Shown: positions 16,583 to 16,621 of the stretch, in pieces
Position numbering within the stretch: the stretch's first letter is position 1
Layout: the number at the start of each line of letters is the position of its first letter
Origin: JANQRV01 sp964533785
GTDB taxonomy: Bacteria > Bacteroidota > Bacteroidia > Chitinophagales > Saprospiraceae
Assembly: GCA_964533785.1 (NCBI GenBank)
Contig: CAZHNG010000132.1
Location: 1-16,621 of the forward strand
DNA length: 16,621 nucleotides
Direction: 5' to 3'
Made by a program: the position numbers and the translations under genes
Notes under the pieces: model-generated
Told to the model about the DNA's origin: nothing
Database searches by the model: none
The model's input: the letters and a program-made list of their open reading frames with translations, nothing else

Positions 16583-16609
16583 CATGGAGGACATAGAGGG
16601 CATGGAGTT
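16583..16609 (+). repeat. 9-bp tandem repeat, three units (CATRGAGnn)
   Basis: Three consecutive 9-nt units, CATGGAGGA, CATAGAGGG and CATGGAGTT, are followed by GGATTTTTCGTG to the window end. It resembles a family of short intergenic repeats of the type CACRGAGGA seen scattered in several environmental genomes. That resemblance is from memory and untested. It probably continues past the window edge. Confidence 0.55.
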
Positions 16610-16621
16610 GGATTTTTCGTG

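Overview
The window reads as a draft-assembly piece of a Bacteroidota chromosome, most likely from the Saprospiria (Lewinella/Haliscomenobacter-like). The support is a type IX secretion (T9SS) C-terminal sorting domain, a propeller/Y_Y_Y hybrid sensor kinase, a DUF5683 protein, TAnnTTTG-type promoter motifs and weak ribosome binding sites. The lineage is inferred from protein character; there is no rRNA or tRNA to confirm it.

Layout. Positions 1-385 are a gene-free leader. 386-6122 (+) is one very large secreted protein: signal peptide, degenerate M43-like metalloprotease domain, at least eleven 123-residue CARDB-like repeats each with a conserved cysteine pair, a Gly linker, a lectin-like beta-sandwich and a T9SS type A tail. 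Two N-gaps (3489-3588 and 5014-5023) break its frame. Both breaks are explained by wrong gap lengths: about 323 nt (or 323 plus multiples of 369) for the first and 8 nt for the second. The gene is therefore probably intact, about 1985 aa if one repeat is missing. A clear terminator follows at 6184-6217. 6225-7277 (-) is an APH-fold small-molecule kinase resembling N-acetylhexosamine 1-kinase. 7399-7728 (-) is a small uncharacterised protein. 7905-12368 (+) is a 1487-aa membrane hybrid histidine kinase whose receiver is followed by a class III nucleotide cyclase instead of a DNA-binding domain. 12400-14757 (-), convergent with it, is an exported CocE/NonD-type hydrolase with a fused SnoaL/NTF2-like C-terminal domain. 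14929-15540 (-) is a DUF5683 envelope protein. 15622-16467 (-) is an XRE/S24-type regulator whose Ser-Lys autocleavage dyad is replaced by Ala and Arg. The last 150 bases hold a G-quadruplex-like G-run, a small hairpin and a 9-bp tandem repeat.

The genes do not form one obvious pathway or defence system. They suggest a predatory or polymer-degrading surface lifestyle: a giant secreted adhesin-like protein, an exported ester/peptide hydrolase, a possible amino-sugar kinase, and a large sensor that may link an extracellular signal to phosphotransfer and a cyclic nucleotide. The most unusual items are the repeat protein with a mutated protease head, the propeller-kinase-receiver-cyclase with Gln at the purine-specifying position, and the hydrolase-SnoaL fusion.
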